Below are positions 47,418 through 55,439 of a stretch of 64,000 bases of DNA, piece after piece (position 1 is the first letter of the stretch; every line of letters starts with the position of its first letter). Below the pieces are notes generated by a model that had not been told where the DNA came from, searched no databases, and saw nothing but the letters and a program-made list of their open reading frames with translations. The translations under genes were made by a program, and so were the position numbers. This DNA comes from Chitinophagales bacterium. Lineage in GTDB: Bacteria > Bacteroidota > Bacteroidia > Chitinophagales > Saprospiraceae. Where the stretch lies: assembly GCA_013299105.1 (NCBI GenBank), contig JAAFJY010000006.1:186001-250000 (forward strand), in the 5' to 3' direction.

Positions 47418-47987
47418 TCATCCAAGTCGCACCATAAAACCATAAGCTCCAGGACCTACCGATTTATCTAAAATGGCTTTTATTTTGGGGATGTTATCGT
47501 GCGGGCCGGCGTAAAAATATGGACGCCCCTGCTGCCCAAATTCGATGTGGATAAAAGGTACTTCCTCTACTGGTGGAAGCAAAAACTCCGTGACCCTGAA
47601 ATCTTTGTGCGGCTCAAAGCCTAGGTCTTCGGCGTATTCGATGCCACCGTAGATGATGTTGAACACCAGGTCTGGATCAGCTGTCATCATTTCTACCTCA
47701 CCTGAAGCAGAAGCAATCATGTCATCAAAAGTCGCTTCATTGTAATCCATTTCGTAGTAAGTGTCTTTCAATCCCAGACAAAAAATGTCGATCAAATAAC
47801 AGCCAAAGATGATTTTACCGCTCTGTTTTCGCCTCTTGACAAAAATACTGGCCATGCCCTGTGATTTCCAACCCACATTGAGGTAGCATTTGTCCACCTG
47901 CAAACTCCGACCAAACTGCTGGATGTACCTTGCCGGGCTAATGGGTGGTTTTTGCAGACCTTTGCCTTTGTTCTTGTTTTTGCTCAT
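47418..47987 (-). CDS. Unknown protein, paralogue A of a local pair
   Basis: A 189-residue protein with a Lys-rich start (MSKNKNKGKGLQKPPISP). It shares with the next upstream gene the pattern SPARYIQQFGR, FVKRRKQSGKIIFGCYLIDI, CLGLKDTYYEMDY, FNIIYGGIEYAEDLGFEPH, FLLPPVEEVPFI and LDKSVGPGAYGFMVR. No signal peptide or membrane helix. I do not recognise a named family; conservation of the Cys-Leu-Gly-Leu-Lys-Asp-Thr and YAEDLGFEPH segments suggests an active or binding surface. Function unknown. Confidence 0.8.
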   Translation of the reverse strand: MSKNKNKGKGLQKPPISPARYIQQFGRSLQVDKCYLNVGWKSQGMASIFVKRRKQSGKIIFGCYLIDIFCLGLKDTYYEMDYNEATFDDMIASASGEVEMMTADPDLVFNIIYGGIEYAEDLGFEPHKDFRVTEFLLPPVEEVPFIHIEFGQQGRPYFYAGPHDNIPKIKAILDKSVGPGAYGFMVRLG

Positions 47988-48038
47988 ACGAATTAAGCTT
48001 TGTCTTTTGAAAAACGCTGAGTGACCTTTAAAATAGTA

Positions 48039-48610
48039 CTACCTGTCAACTCGTACTATAAACACATATCCATCACGCCCTACTGATTTATCCAAGATAG
48101 TTATATTTTTTGCTACATTGTCATATTGGCTACTTACATAAAAAGGTTTGCCATCTTTTCTGAACTCAAACTCAACATAAGGTACTTCTTCGACAGGTGG
48201 CAGTAGAAACTGGGTGATATTGAAGTCCTTGTGTGGCTCAAACCCCAGGTCTTCAGCGTATTCAATGCCACCATAAATAATGTTGAAGGCCAGGGTGGAA
48301 TCAATTGGCTCCATTGGGTCCATGAAGAGCGTCTCTAAGATGGCTTCGAAATCGGCATCTGAATAATCAAGTTTGAAAGCAGTATCTTTTAGACCCAGAC
48401 ATCTGATATCAACTAAGTAAGAGCCAAAAACAATTTTCCCGCTTTGGTTGCGCCGTACTACGAAAATACTGGCTATGCCATCTCTTTCCCATCCTGCGTT
48501 TACAAAACAAGCATCAAGTTTCAAGTTCCGACCAAATTGCTGGATGTACTTTGCTGGGCTAATGGGCGATTGTTGTACAGCTTACTCGGTTTCTTTTTAC
48601 CTTTGCTCAT
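48039..48610 (-). pseudogene. Unknown protein, paralogue B, frameshifted near its start
   Basis: The intact part from ATG 48524 encodes 161 residues (MKLDACFVNAGWERDGIAS ...), clearly paralogous to the gene at 47418. The true start is probably the ATG at 48610, reading MSKGKKKPSKLYN; the paralogue-like QSPISPAKYIQQFGRNLK continues in another frame (two-base offset) near 48575. The ATG 48524 product would lack 25 conserved residues. A sequencing error, a recent mutation or a programmed event cannot be separated by reading alone. The two genes are tandem on the same strand with a 51 bp gap. Confidence 0.7.
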
Positions 48611-48639
48611 CAAAAAAATTTTGGCAAAAATAGACATTT

Positions 48640-49059
48640 ATGACCATTAAGCAAGCGGAAGGAATGAAGGATTTGGCCCAAGAAGTACTGCACCAGTACC
48701 CCGATCGTCGCATCATCGCCCTCTCTGGAGACCTGGGCGCGGGCAAAACGACCTTTACCCAACAATTTGCCTACTTGTTGGGGGTAAAAACGGCCATTAC
48801 CAGCCCTACTTTTTCCCTGGTCAATGAATATGAATACCAGGATGTGGAGGGGCAAATCCGCACTTTGTACCACATGGACCTCTACCGCATCAACTCTACG
48901 GAGGAAGCCCTGGATTTTGGTTTTGAAGAATACCTGGACAGCGGCGAATATTGCCTGATCGAGTGGCCGCAAATCGTTGAAAATCTACTCTCGGATGAGG
49001 TGCTGCGCATTCATTTAGAAATAATGGAAGATTCCTCCCGGAAAGTTTTAATTTTGTAA
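48640..49059 (+). CDS. tsaE: tRNA threonylcarbamoyladenosine biosynthesis ATPase TsaE
   Basis: A 139-residue P-loop protein with Walker A SGDLGAGKTTFTQ, the switch motif ITSPTFSLVNEY, and Walker-B-like LYHMDLYRI with the family's Asp; the C-terminal CLIEWPQIVENLL is diagnostic. It works with TsaB and TsaD to make the t6A37 modification of ANN-decoding tRNAs. A TACCTTTG at 48598-48605 could be its -7 box (TTG 22 bp upstream), lying inside the start of the divergent frameshifted gene. It precedes ald by 53 bp on the same strand. Confidence 0.94.
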   Translation: MTIKQAEGMKDLAQEVLHQYPDRRIIALSGDLGAGKTTFTQQFAYLLGVKTAITSPTFSLVNEYEYQDVEGQIRTLYHMDLYRINSTEEALDFGFEEYLDSGEYCLIEWPQIVENLLSDEVLRIHLEIMEDSSRKVLIL

Positions 49060-49112
49060 AGTAACATCATTTCAGCACTGCAAAACTGCTGAAAACCCAT
49101 AACCATGCTACC

Positions 49113-50354
49113 ATGAGTGACGGAAAAGGAGGACGAGGCGGAGCCATTGCCATTCCCAAAGAATTGACTGAAGGACAGTTTCAAACCCAAACGGAGATGC
49201 TGGACATCCAGCAGAAAACCGAAAAACTGTACATTGGTATTCCGCTGGAGACTACCTTGCAAGAGAGCCGGGTGGCCTTGGTCCCTTCTGCGGTCGCGGT
49301 GCTGACGGGTTACGGCCATCGCGTGATCATTGAGTCGGGCGCGGGTGACCAATCTCATTTTTCTGATCACCACTATTCGGAGGCAGGTGCTGAAATTTGC
49401 CACAGCAAAGAAGAAGTTTACCGGGCCCATGTTTTGCTCAAAGTTGCGCCGCCGACCCTGGCCGAAATCGAATTGATGCACCCCAATCAAATTTTGATTT
49501 CACCCTTGCAACTGCCACTCATTTCCAGCGAATACATCAATCGTTTGCGCCAAAAACGGGTCATTGCCCTGGCCATGGAGTACATCAAGGACGACATGGA
49601 CAATTTTCCTGTGGTGCGCATCATGAGCGAAATGGCGGGTATTCGGGCCATGCTCACCGCAGCCGAACTTCTGACCAGCACCACTGGAGGCAAAGGCATT
49701 TTGCTGGGTGGCATCTCTGGCGTACCCAGTGCCAAAGTGGTCATCTTGGGCGCAGGGATCGTGGCTGAAAACGCCACCAGAGTCGCCTTGGGCCTGGGGG
49801 CTGATGTGCGTATTTTTGACAACAATATCTACAAACTCAAGCGCCTGCAAAACCAACTGGGTCGCCAATTGTACACCTCTATCGTAGACCCCTACACCCT
49901 GGAAGAAGAACTCCTGACCGCCGATGTGGCCATTGGTGCCATCCACTCCAAAAGCAGCCGTACCCCGATCATGGTCAGCGAGGAAATGGTCGCACGCATG
50001 AAACCCGGTGCGGTCATCGTGGATGTGAGCATTGACCAAGGCGGTTGTTTTGCCACTTCAGAAATACGGTCACTGGACAGTCCGACCTTTATTAAATATG
50101 GTGTGATTCATTATTGCGTGCCCAATATTGCCTCGCAAGTGCCACGTACCTCTTCGATGGCCATCAGCAATATCCTGACCCAGGTGTTGTTAAGAGCAGG
50201 CAGCACAAGTAGCATTGAGCAATTGTTGTTTGCCAATCCAGGCCTTCGCCACGGGGTCTATACCTACAAAGGTTGTGTGTGCAACGAATACCTGAGCGAA
50301 CGTTTTCAGATGAAATACACCAATTTGGAATTGCTGATTACTTCGAATTTGTAA
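49113..50354 (+). CDS. ald: Alanine dehydrogenase
   Basis: A 413-residue NAD-dependent enzyme that interconverts L-alanine and pyruvate plus ammonia. After a 40-residue Gly/Gln-rich extension unusual for the B. subtilis type but common in Bacteroidota, IGIPLETTLQESRVALVPSAV and the VLLKVAPPTLAEIELMHP segment start the catalytic domain. The Rossmann domain holds VVILGAGIVAENATRVALGLGADV with the NAD-binding G-x-G, and NIASQVPRTSSMAISN closes the fold. A TAnnTTTG promoter was not found; it may be co-transcribed with tsaE. A strong hairpin terminator follows. Confidence 0.9.
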   Translation: MSDGKGGRGGAIAIPKELTEGQFQTQTEMLDIQQKTEKLYIGIPLETTLQESRVALVPSAVAVLTGYGHRVIIESGAGDQSHFSDHHYSEAGAEICHSKEEVYRAHVLLKVAPPTLAEIELMHPNQILISPLQLPLISSEYINRLRQKRVIALAMEYIKDDMDNFPVVRIMSEMAGIRAMLTAAELLTSTTGGKGILLGGISGVPSAKVVILGAGIVAENATRVALGLGADVRIFDNNIYKLKRLQNQLGRQLYTSIVDPYTLEEELLTADVAIGAIHSKSSRTPIMVSEEMVARMKPGAVIVDVSIDQGGCFATSEIRSLDSPTFIKYGVIHYCVPNIASQVPRTSSMAISNILTQVLLRAGSTSSIEQLLFANPGLRHGVYTYKGCVCNEYLSERFQMKYTNLELLITSNL

Positions 50355-50370
50355 CGACTGAAATTACATC

Positions 50371-50416
50371 AAAAAATGCGGCTTGGACAGCACCTGTCTT
50401 CCAAGCCGCATTTTTT
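50371..50416 (+). terminator. Rho-independent terminator of ald
   Basis: AAAAAATGCGGCTTGG at 50371-50386 pairs with CCAAGCCGCATTTTTT at 50401-50416, with a loop of 14 bases. It lies 16 bp after the stop. Confidence 0.9.
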
Positions 50417-50458
50417 AACGTGAATTTTAAGCTAAATTCATTGTTTTTCAACAACTTA

Positions 50459-50592
50459 GTATTTGAGCTAAAATAAGGTGGACATCTTTGCTTTTGAGGT
50501 TTAGCAAAAAAAGAACACAACTTACTTTCATCCAGTTGCTTTTCTTTTTTCACTAAACCCAAACCTGTCCGCCTTATTTTTTTAAGCTCCCT
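50459..50592 (-). mobile_element. Family A hairpin element (MITE-like), copy 5
   Basis: A 134 bp copy flanked by TA on both sides (50457-50458 and 50593-50594), nearly identical to copy 4. It sits just after the ald terminator. Confidence 0.75.
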
Positions 50593-50594
50593 TA

Positions 50595-50780
50595 TTGATG
50601 AGAAACCAAGGATTGAACAATTTTAAATTTCAAAATCCCCAACCGTAAAAACGATGCCTAACAAAACGACAAAGCTCCTCAGCGAGCCCCCAATCATATG
50701 TCGTAAGTCGTATGTCGTCTTTCGTATGTCAAAAAATAAGTTCAAGCTCCAAGAACTCACGTTTAGCTAGAAAGCGCAAG
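50595..50780. repeat. Heptad-type tandem before the DUF5723 gene end
   Basis: ATGTCGT, AAGTCGT, ATGTCGT, CTTTCGT and ATGTC form a 7-bp period at 50698-50730. The rest of the stretch shows no feature. Confidence 0.5.
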
Positions 50781-52844
50781 TTACTCTTCCAATTCCAGCA
50801 AGCGGGCGGGCAGGTAACCTACATAATCGCGGAAGCGTACCAATCGCCATTCACCTTTGGTTTCGAGCAGTTCCAAGCGGTGACCTATTACTACGGGCAG
50901 CAAGTTGGCGTATTGCTCGCCTGGGCCTGACTTGATGACAGATGGTGAAATTACGCGGTACACAATTTTGGTTTTTCCACCTGTTTCGTTTGCATCTGGG
51001 CTTGCTTTGGCATTGACCCTGCCATTCATTTCGATGCGGGGTGCCACGGGCTCAAATGACGGGGCATTTGTAGGCTCGGGTTTAGGCGAAGAGACGGGCT
51101 GAACGACAATAGGCTCGCTGGTTTTGTTTTTTTCAGGTGCCTGGCCCCCATTGAGGAAAAACTCCTTTTTCAAAATATTCAAACCAGCCATTTCATCGGG
51201 GCTGACGGTGATTTGCTGGGACTCAAAGCCGGACTTGTGCACGACCAGGCGATAATTTTGGGTGCGCTGCAGATCAATGCTAATGATGCCTGCACCAAAT
51301 GTGCGCTTCATGGAGGGCAATTCTTCTCCATCCGGTTTTACCGAAAACATTTCCAACACCACCCCACTCAATTGTTCGCGGTTCAGGGCATTGAAAACCG
51401 ATCCAATCAAACTCACCGTAGGCAATAGTGCCGATGGGCTCAGGGTTTTTGCTTGCTTGCTTGCTGCGAGTTTTTCTTTTTCTGCTTTGGGGTCTTCTTT
51501 GCCTTCCAGTTCAGCAATGCGTTCTTCGCGGCTCTGGCGACCAAAACAGAAACTCATGCCTGCATTGAGGTGCACATTGCGGGCATTTTTGGGTGAAAAG
51601 GCGGCCAGAGCATTGTCGGTGGCTACAAAAACCTGGACCGGGCCGAGGTTTGCGCTGGCTCCCAGGCCAAAATTGATGGTAGACTTGTTGAAAGAAGACA
51701 AATTGGCCCCCACCTCCAAGGTTTTATTGACCCTCGCGGTCAGGCCCACCGAAAAACCAAAATCCATCTGTCCCATGAACAGGCGCGGATTCAACAAAGC
51801 ATCAACCGACAGTTTTTCATTGATAAAATAACTGCCCCCCAAGTAAATGGTGGTAGGCAAGGCGGTGGTGTAGCTGGTATCCACTGGGTGGTCCCGCCCC
51901 AAGCGCTCGGTGAATTCTACACTTTCACTGGCAAATTCGTCCAGAAAACGAGTGGGAAACTCGATGTCATCGTCGGCGATGGGGTTGACGGTGGTGGCTT
52001 TGTCCCAGGTGATGCTGCCAATGTTGATGGCGCTGCCGTACAAGTCCATTTTTTCATTGACCGACCACTGAAACCCGAAATCAAAGCCCAAGCCTGTGTT
52101 GCCTTGGGTGGGCAAGAGCAAGGTCCCGGCGTTGCGGTATCCAGCCAAGCCAGAACCATAAAAACTGAGGTTGCCCAAAACGCCGAAATAGCGATCGTCT
52201 TTGTCGCTCACAAAGCGCATGGAGTCGTTGTAAGACTGGATATTGGAAATGCCCTGGATGAATTTGACTTTCACCCCTGCTGAAAAATTATTGCTGATTT
52301 GGCGCGAAAAACCCAGGCCATAACTGCGAAAATGCAAGCCACTCAGGCGCAGGGTTTGAATGTCATAAGCGCGGGCTACATTTTTGTCTTCTCCTACATT
52401 GAATAACATCTCGGCCAAGGTGCGCGGATAACTGAAGGCCATCGTCATTTGCTCGGCAGCGTGCAACTGGATGTAGTTTTTCTTGCCCAGGCGGAAACCC
52501 AGGTCGAACAAATTGGTACTGGCGTCGGCAAATACCTGGTTTTCCTGGTCGAGCAGGTCAAGGAATTTTTTGAAGGGGTTGATGGTCAAACCTTCAGGAG
52601 TGGTGTCGCGCTCAAAATCGCCCCATTTGAAGCCAGTGCTGCTCAAATTTCCATTGAGACTGCTGACCAAGGGCAGGCCGATCTGGTACTTATTGAGTGG
52701 AATGCGCCCCGGATTGAGGTTGTAGGTTTGTGCATTGGAGTGCAACTGATACAAAGTCAGGTTGCGTTGTGCCTGCAAGTTGGCAGTCAGCATCATCAAC
52801 GCAATGGTGCTTAGTAAAAAAACGCTTTTGTTGAGTTTCCGCAT
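50781..52844 (-). CDS. DUF5723 outer-membrane protein with SH3 tail
   Basis: A 687-residue protein read from the ATG at 52844, which gives a signal peptide (MRKLNKSVFLLSTIALMML, cut near LQAQ); earlier in-frame Mets add no signal character. Residues 25-430 form a beta-barrel-like domain with the DUF5723 pattern (NPGRIPLNKYQIGLPL, NNFSAGVKVKFIQG, GLGFDFGFQWSVNEKMDLYG). Residues 480-590 hold a carboxypeptidase-regulatory-like domain (PSALLPTVSLIGSVFNALN), and the last 65 residues an SH3_3 domain (SPSVIKSGPGEQYANLLPV). Function unknown; a motility- or secretion-associated outer-membrane protein is a common guess for this family. Its paralogue is the next upstream gene. Confidence 0.85.
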   Translation of the reverse strand: MRKLNKSVFLLSTIALMMLTANLQAQRNLTLYQLHSNAQTYNLNPGRIPLNKYQIGLPLVSSLNGNLSSTGFKWGDFERDTTPEGLTINPFKKFLDLLDQENQVFADASTNLFDLGFRLGKKNYIQLHAAEQMTMAFSYPRTLAEMLFNVGEDKNVARAYDIQTLRLSGLHFRSYGLGFSRQISNNFSAGVKVKFIQGISNIQSYNDSMRFVSDKDDRYFGVLGNLSFYGSGLAGYRNAGTLLLPTQGNTGLGFDFGFQWSVNEKMDLYGSAINIGSITWDKATTVNPIADDDIEFPTRFLDEFASESVEFTERLGRDHPVDTSYTTALPTTIYLGGSYFINEKLSVDALLNPRLFMGQMDFGFSVGLTARVNKTLEVGANLSSFNKSTINFGLGASANLGPVQVFVATDNALAAFSPKNARNVHLNAGMSFCFGRQSREERIAELEGKEDPKAEKEKLAASKQAKTLSPSALLPTVSLIGSVFNALNREQLSGVVLEMFSVKPDGEELPSMKRTFGAGIISIDLQRTQNYRLVVHKSGFESQQITVSPDEMAGLNILKKEFFLNGGQAPEKNKTSEPIVVQPVSSPKPEPTNAPSFEPVAPRIEMNGRVNAKASPDANETGGKTKIVYRVISPSVIKSGPGEQYANLLPVVIGHRLELLETKGEWRLVRFRDYVGYLPARLLELEE

Positions 52845-53137
52845 GTGGTTACCCATAGAAGTAATGTTGCCCATGATTGGTTCGGTTTTTGGCAAGTATG
52901 CGACCAATGCTAAAGAGGAAAATGCTGCATTGGTCTAAAAAATGATGGAATAGGGATTTGTTTATCCTGGCCTTGTGTGTGCAAAGAACGGCTATACGAA
53001 ATAAAGAAATGTGTAAAGACGGTTAAATTACTGTCATAAAATGGGGGGAGGGCTGAGGAGATGGCGTGTACACCGAGAAATAGGATGCTTGTATTACTGG
53101 ATGGGGTCGCATTTTTCCGCCAAGAAAATCACATTTA

Positions 53138-53315
53138 CTGAAAACTTCGGAGAATTTTCAGTAGCTGAGAATCTTGTGATTTTCATGGTGAACATGAAGC
53201 GTTCATGACCGCGAAGCGGTCTAATTCTGAAAATTCTTTCAAATTCTGGCTTGGTCAACGTCATGCAAGAAATTCTGTAATGCTATAATGCTGAAAATTC
53301 TGGTTCAGACAAAAA
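53138..53315 (+). repeat. Dispersed repeat family D, copy 2 (truncated)
   Basis: CTGAAAACTTCGG at the left end, GTTCATGACCGCGAAGCGG and TTCTTTCAAATTCTGG inside. It stops at ...GGTTCAGACAAAA, without the right inverted end. The rest of the spacer 52845-53137 shows no feature. Confidence 0.65.
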
Positions 53316-53327
53316 TGCCCTTCCCCC

Positions 53328-54701
53328 TCAAAAAAACTTCTTCCCACTCGGCAAAGGCTTGCCTTTTTTCTTTTCTACCCGCTCCATGTTGCCCAGGACC
53401 AGGTTCAGACCTGCGCGGATACTACCCGCACGGGCTTCTTTGGCATTGACCAAAGTGAGGAGGTTGTCGGTAGCGAGTGCGAGTTGGACTGGGCCTAAAG
53501 TCAGGGCGGCATTGGCCCCCAGGTTGTCGAAGCGGCCATTGCGGATGATGTACATGCCTCCCAGGCTCAGTACATTGCCCAAACGGGCGTGGGCACTGAA
53601 GCCGAAAGCCGGGTACCAGGCCCCTTGGATGCGGTCGGCATAAGCTAAGGCACCGACCCAAAAACCTTCATTCAGGGCCACCCGGGCGCTGATGTAATAT
53701 TGTGAAGGCAGGGGCGAAACGTAGGCCGTAAGGCTTTGTTGGATGCCCAAATTGGCCTCCAGGGTATCGAGAATGACCCCCAAGTCGAGTGAATCGGTGA
53801 GGAAATCGGAAAGCACATTGAGGCCATTGAAGGTAAAATCGCCCTGGATGCGGATGTTGTTCACGTTGTCGCGCCAGTTGATTTGGCCGATGTCGTTGAT
53901 ACCAGCGCTGACTTGCAAGCGCTCCAACTGGTAATTGAGGCCCAAGTCCATGCCATAGCCCGTGTTGGAGGTCCAATCGGCACTGAGGCGCAGGGTGTCC
54001 AGGTTGATGCGGGCATTGCCCAGGTTGTCGTAACGCAGGATGTCGGCAGTACCGTTGAGGATGTAATTGGCTTTGACGCCCAATTGATAAATGTCGTCGC
54101 TGGTGGTGAGTCGTAAGTCGCGGCTGCTCGAACTGAGGTCGGTGTAGCCATTGATGACCTTGAATCTCGCGCCGACACTGAGGTTTTCGCCTAGCTTGCG
54201 GCTGATGCCAAAATACAATTCCTGCGATCCCCGCACTGCAAACTGTGGTGCCAGTTGCACCTCGCGCCCAATGAATGGCGCATTGCCCCGCCAGAGGAAT
54301 TGGGCCAATTCTTTGGGATACTCGAAATAGGCCTGCTGCCGCATGCTATGCCCTGCCGACAAGTACCAATCACCTACGTGAAAACCCAAACCCAGGGTGT
54401 TGATGTCGAAACGGCCTTGCAGGAAATTGCTTTCGCCCAAGTTGTCGATTACCTCGTCGATGCGCCAGTTCAAGACCTGGCCGTCGCGTTGGAACAAATC
54501 GCCCAACTTAAAGCCGCTGAACTGCCCAAAGCCATATACACTCGGCAGGGCAATAGTGATGCGGTTTTTGGGCAAAAGCGCTGGGTTGGTTTGGTAAGCC
54601 TGCCAGGTGCCTTGCAAAAAATGGCTGCTGAGGTCCATTTGTGCCGCCAAAAAACCGGGGATAAAAAGTGCAAAAAGCAAAAAGTAAAGCTGAATTCTCA
54701 T
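53328..54701 (-). CDS. DUF5723 outer-membrane protein
   Basis: A 457-residue protein from the ATG at 54701 with a signal peptide (MRIQLYFLLFALFIPGF, cut near LAAQ). The body is a barrel-like domain with the same pattern as the next gene (TNPALLPKNRITIALPSVYG, LGENLSVGARFKVINGY, ALTLGPVQLALATDN). It has no regulatory or SH3 domain. It ends in a Lys/Gly-rich tail. Two DUF5723 genes in tandem, separated by a repeat D copy, suggest ancient duplication. Confidence 0.85.
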   Translation of the reverse strand: MRIQLYFLLFALFIPGFLAAQMDLSSHFLQGTWQAYQTNPALLPKNRITIALPSVYGFGQFSGFKLGDLFQRDGQVLNWRIDEVIDNLGESNFLQGRFDINTLGLGFHVGDWYLSAGHSMRQQAYFEYPKELAQFLWRGNAPFIGREVQLAPQFAVRGSQELYFGISRKLGENLSVGARFKVINGYTDLSSSSRDLRLTTSDDIYQLGVKANYILNGTADILRYDNLGNARINLDTLRLSADWTSNTGYGMDLGLNYQLERLQVSAGINDIGQINWRDNVNNIRIQGDFTFNGLNVLSDFLTDSLDLGVILDTLEANLGIQQSLTAYVSPLPSQYYISARVALNEGFWVGALAYADRIQGAWYPAFGFSAHARLGNVLSLGGMYIIRNGRFDNLGANAALTLGPVQLALATDNLLTLVNAKEARAGSIRAGLNLVLGNMERVEKKKGKPLPSGKKFF

Positions 54702-54870
54702 GGTATTTGCTGCGGGTTGGAGAAAAAGGTGCATTGCAGTATGCTATGGTTTGTAACGGAAAAAAGTGGGGCAGCGGTACGAAGATCGAAGAAAAAGAGC
54801 TTAATGGAGGTTAAAATCGGGTTTTTTACCTTAACTTGAGGCACCACATGCCGTTCAAAATCAAGCCGCA

Positions 54871-55305
54871 ATGAACACCCGACCCATCCATCCCGATTTT
54901 CAATTTTTGCTGGATTTAAAAGAACAAGCACTGATTGACCTATTCGTTGACTTGCGGCAATTTATCCTTGAATTGTACCCCGATAGCAATGAGCTCCTGT
55001 ACCATACCCATGCCCTAACGGCGGTGTTTTCGATCTCCGACAAGCTTTCGGATGCTTTTTGCATGTTGCCCATTTATACCAATCACCTCAACCTCGGTTT
55101 CAACAAAGGTACCTTGCTGAAAGACCCTGCAAAGCTCCTCACTGGTACGGGCAACCTGATTCGGCACATTGATGTAAAAGTACCTGCCGACTACCGCAAC
55201 CCTAAAGTACAAGCTTTGGTCCAGGAGGCGATTGAGTTTGCGATTCAGGATATGGACAAGCCAAGCAAGGTGAAGGGTGGGACGATTTCGAAGATTAAGA
55301 AGTGA
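54871..55305 (+). CDS. DUF1801 domain protein
   Basis: A 144-residue cytoplasmic protein with the DUF1801/YdhG pattern: IHPDFQFLLDLKEQALID, LRQFILELYPDSNELLYHTH, CMLPIYTNHLNLGFNKG and LTGTGNLIRHIDVKVPAD with the typical GxGKxxRHI-like segment. Family members include putative phosphoribosyltransferase-associated or iron-related proteins, but no function is established. It stands alone between two outer-membrane genes. Confidence 0.85.
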   Translation: MNTRPIHPDFQFLLDLKEQALIDLFVDLRQFILELYPDSNELLYHTHALTAVFSISDKLSDAFCMLPIYTNHLNLGFNKGTLLKDPAKLLTGTGNLIRHIDVKVPADYRNPKVQALVQEAIEFAIQDMDKPSKVKGGTISKIKK

Positions 55306-55439
55306 AGAGGATTCTTAGCCTGGTATTTTTTCAGTTTTAAGTCTAGTTTAAATCTGCGCTACCTTGTCAGAATGCCGATCGCCGAGTTGTAGTTTTACCT
55401 GGCCTAAACTTCTATCCCTTTTAACTACAATGTGCGTTT

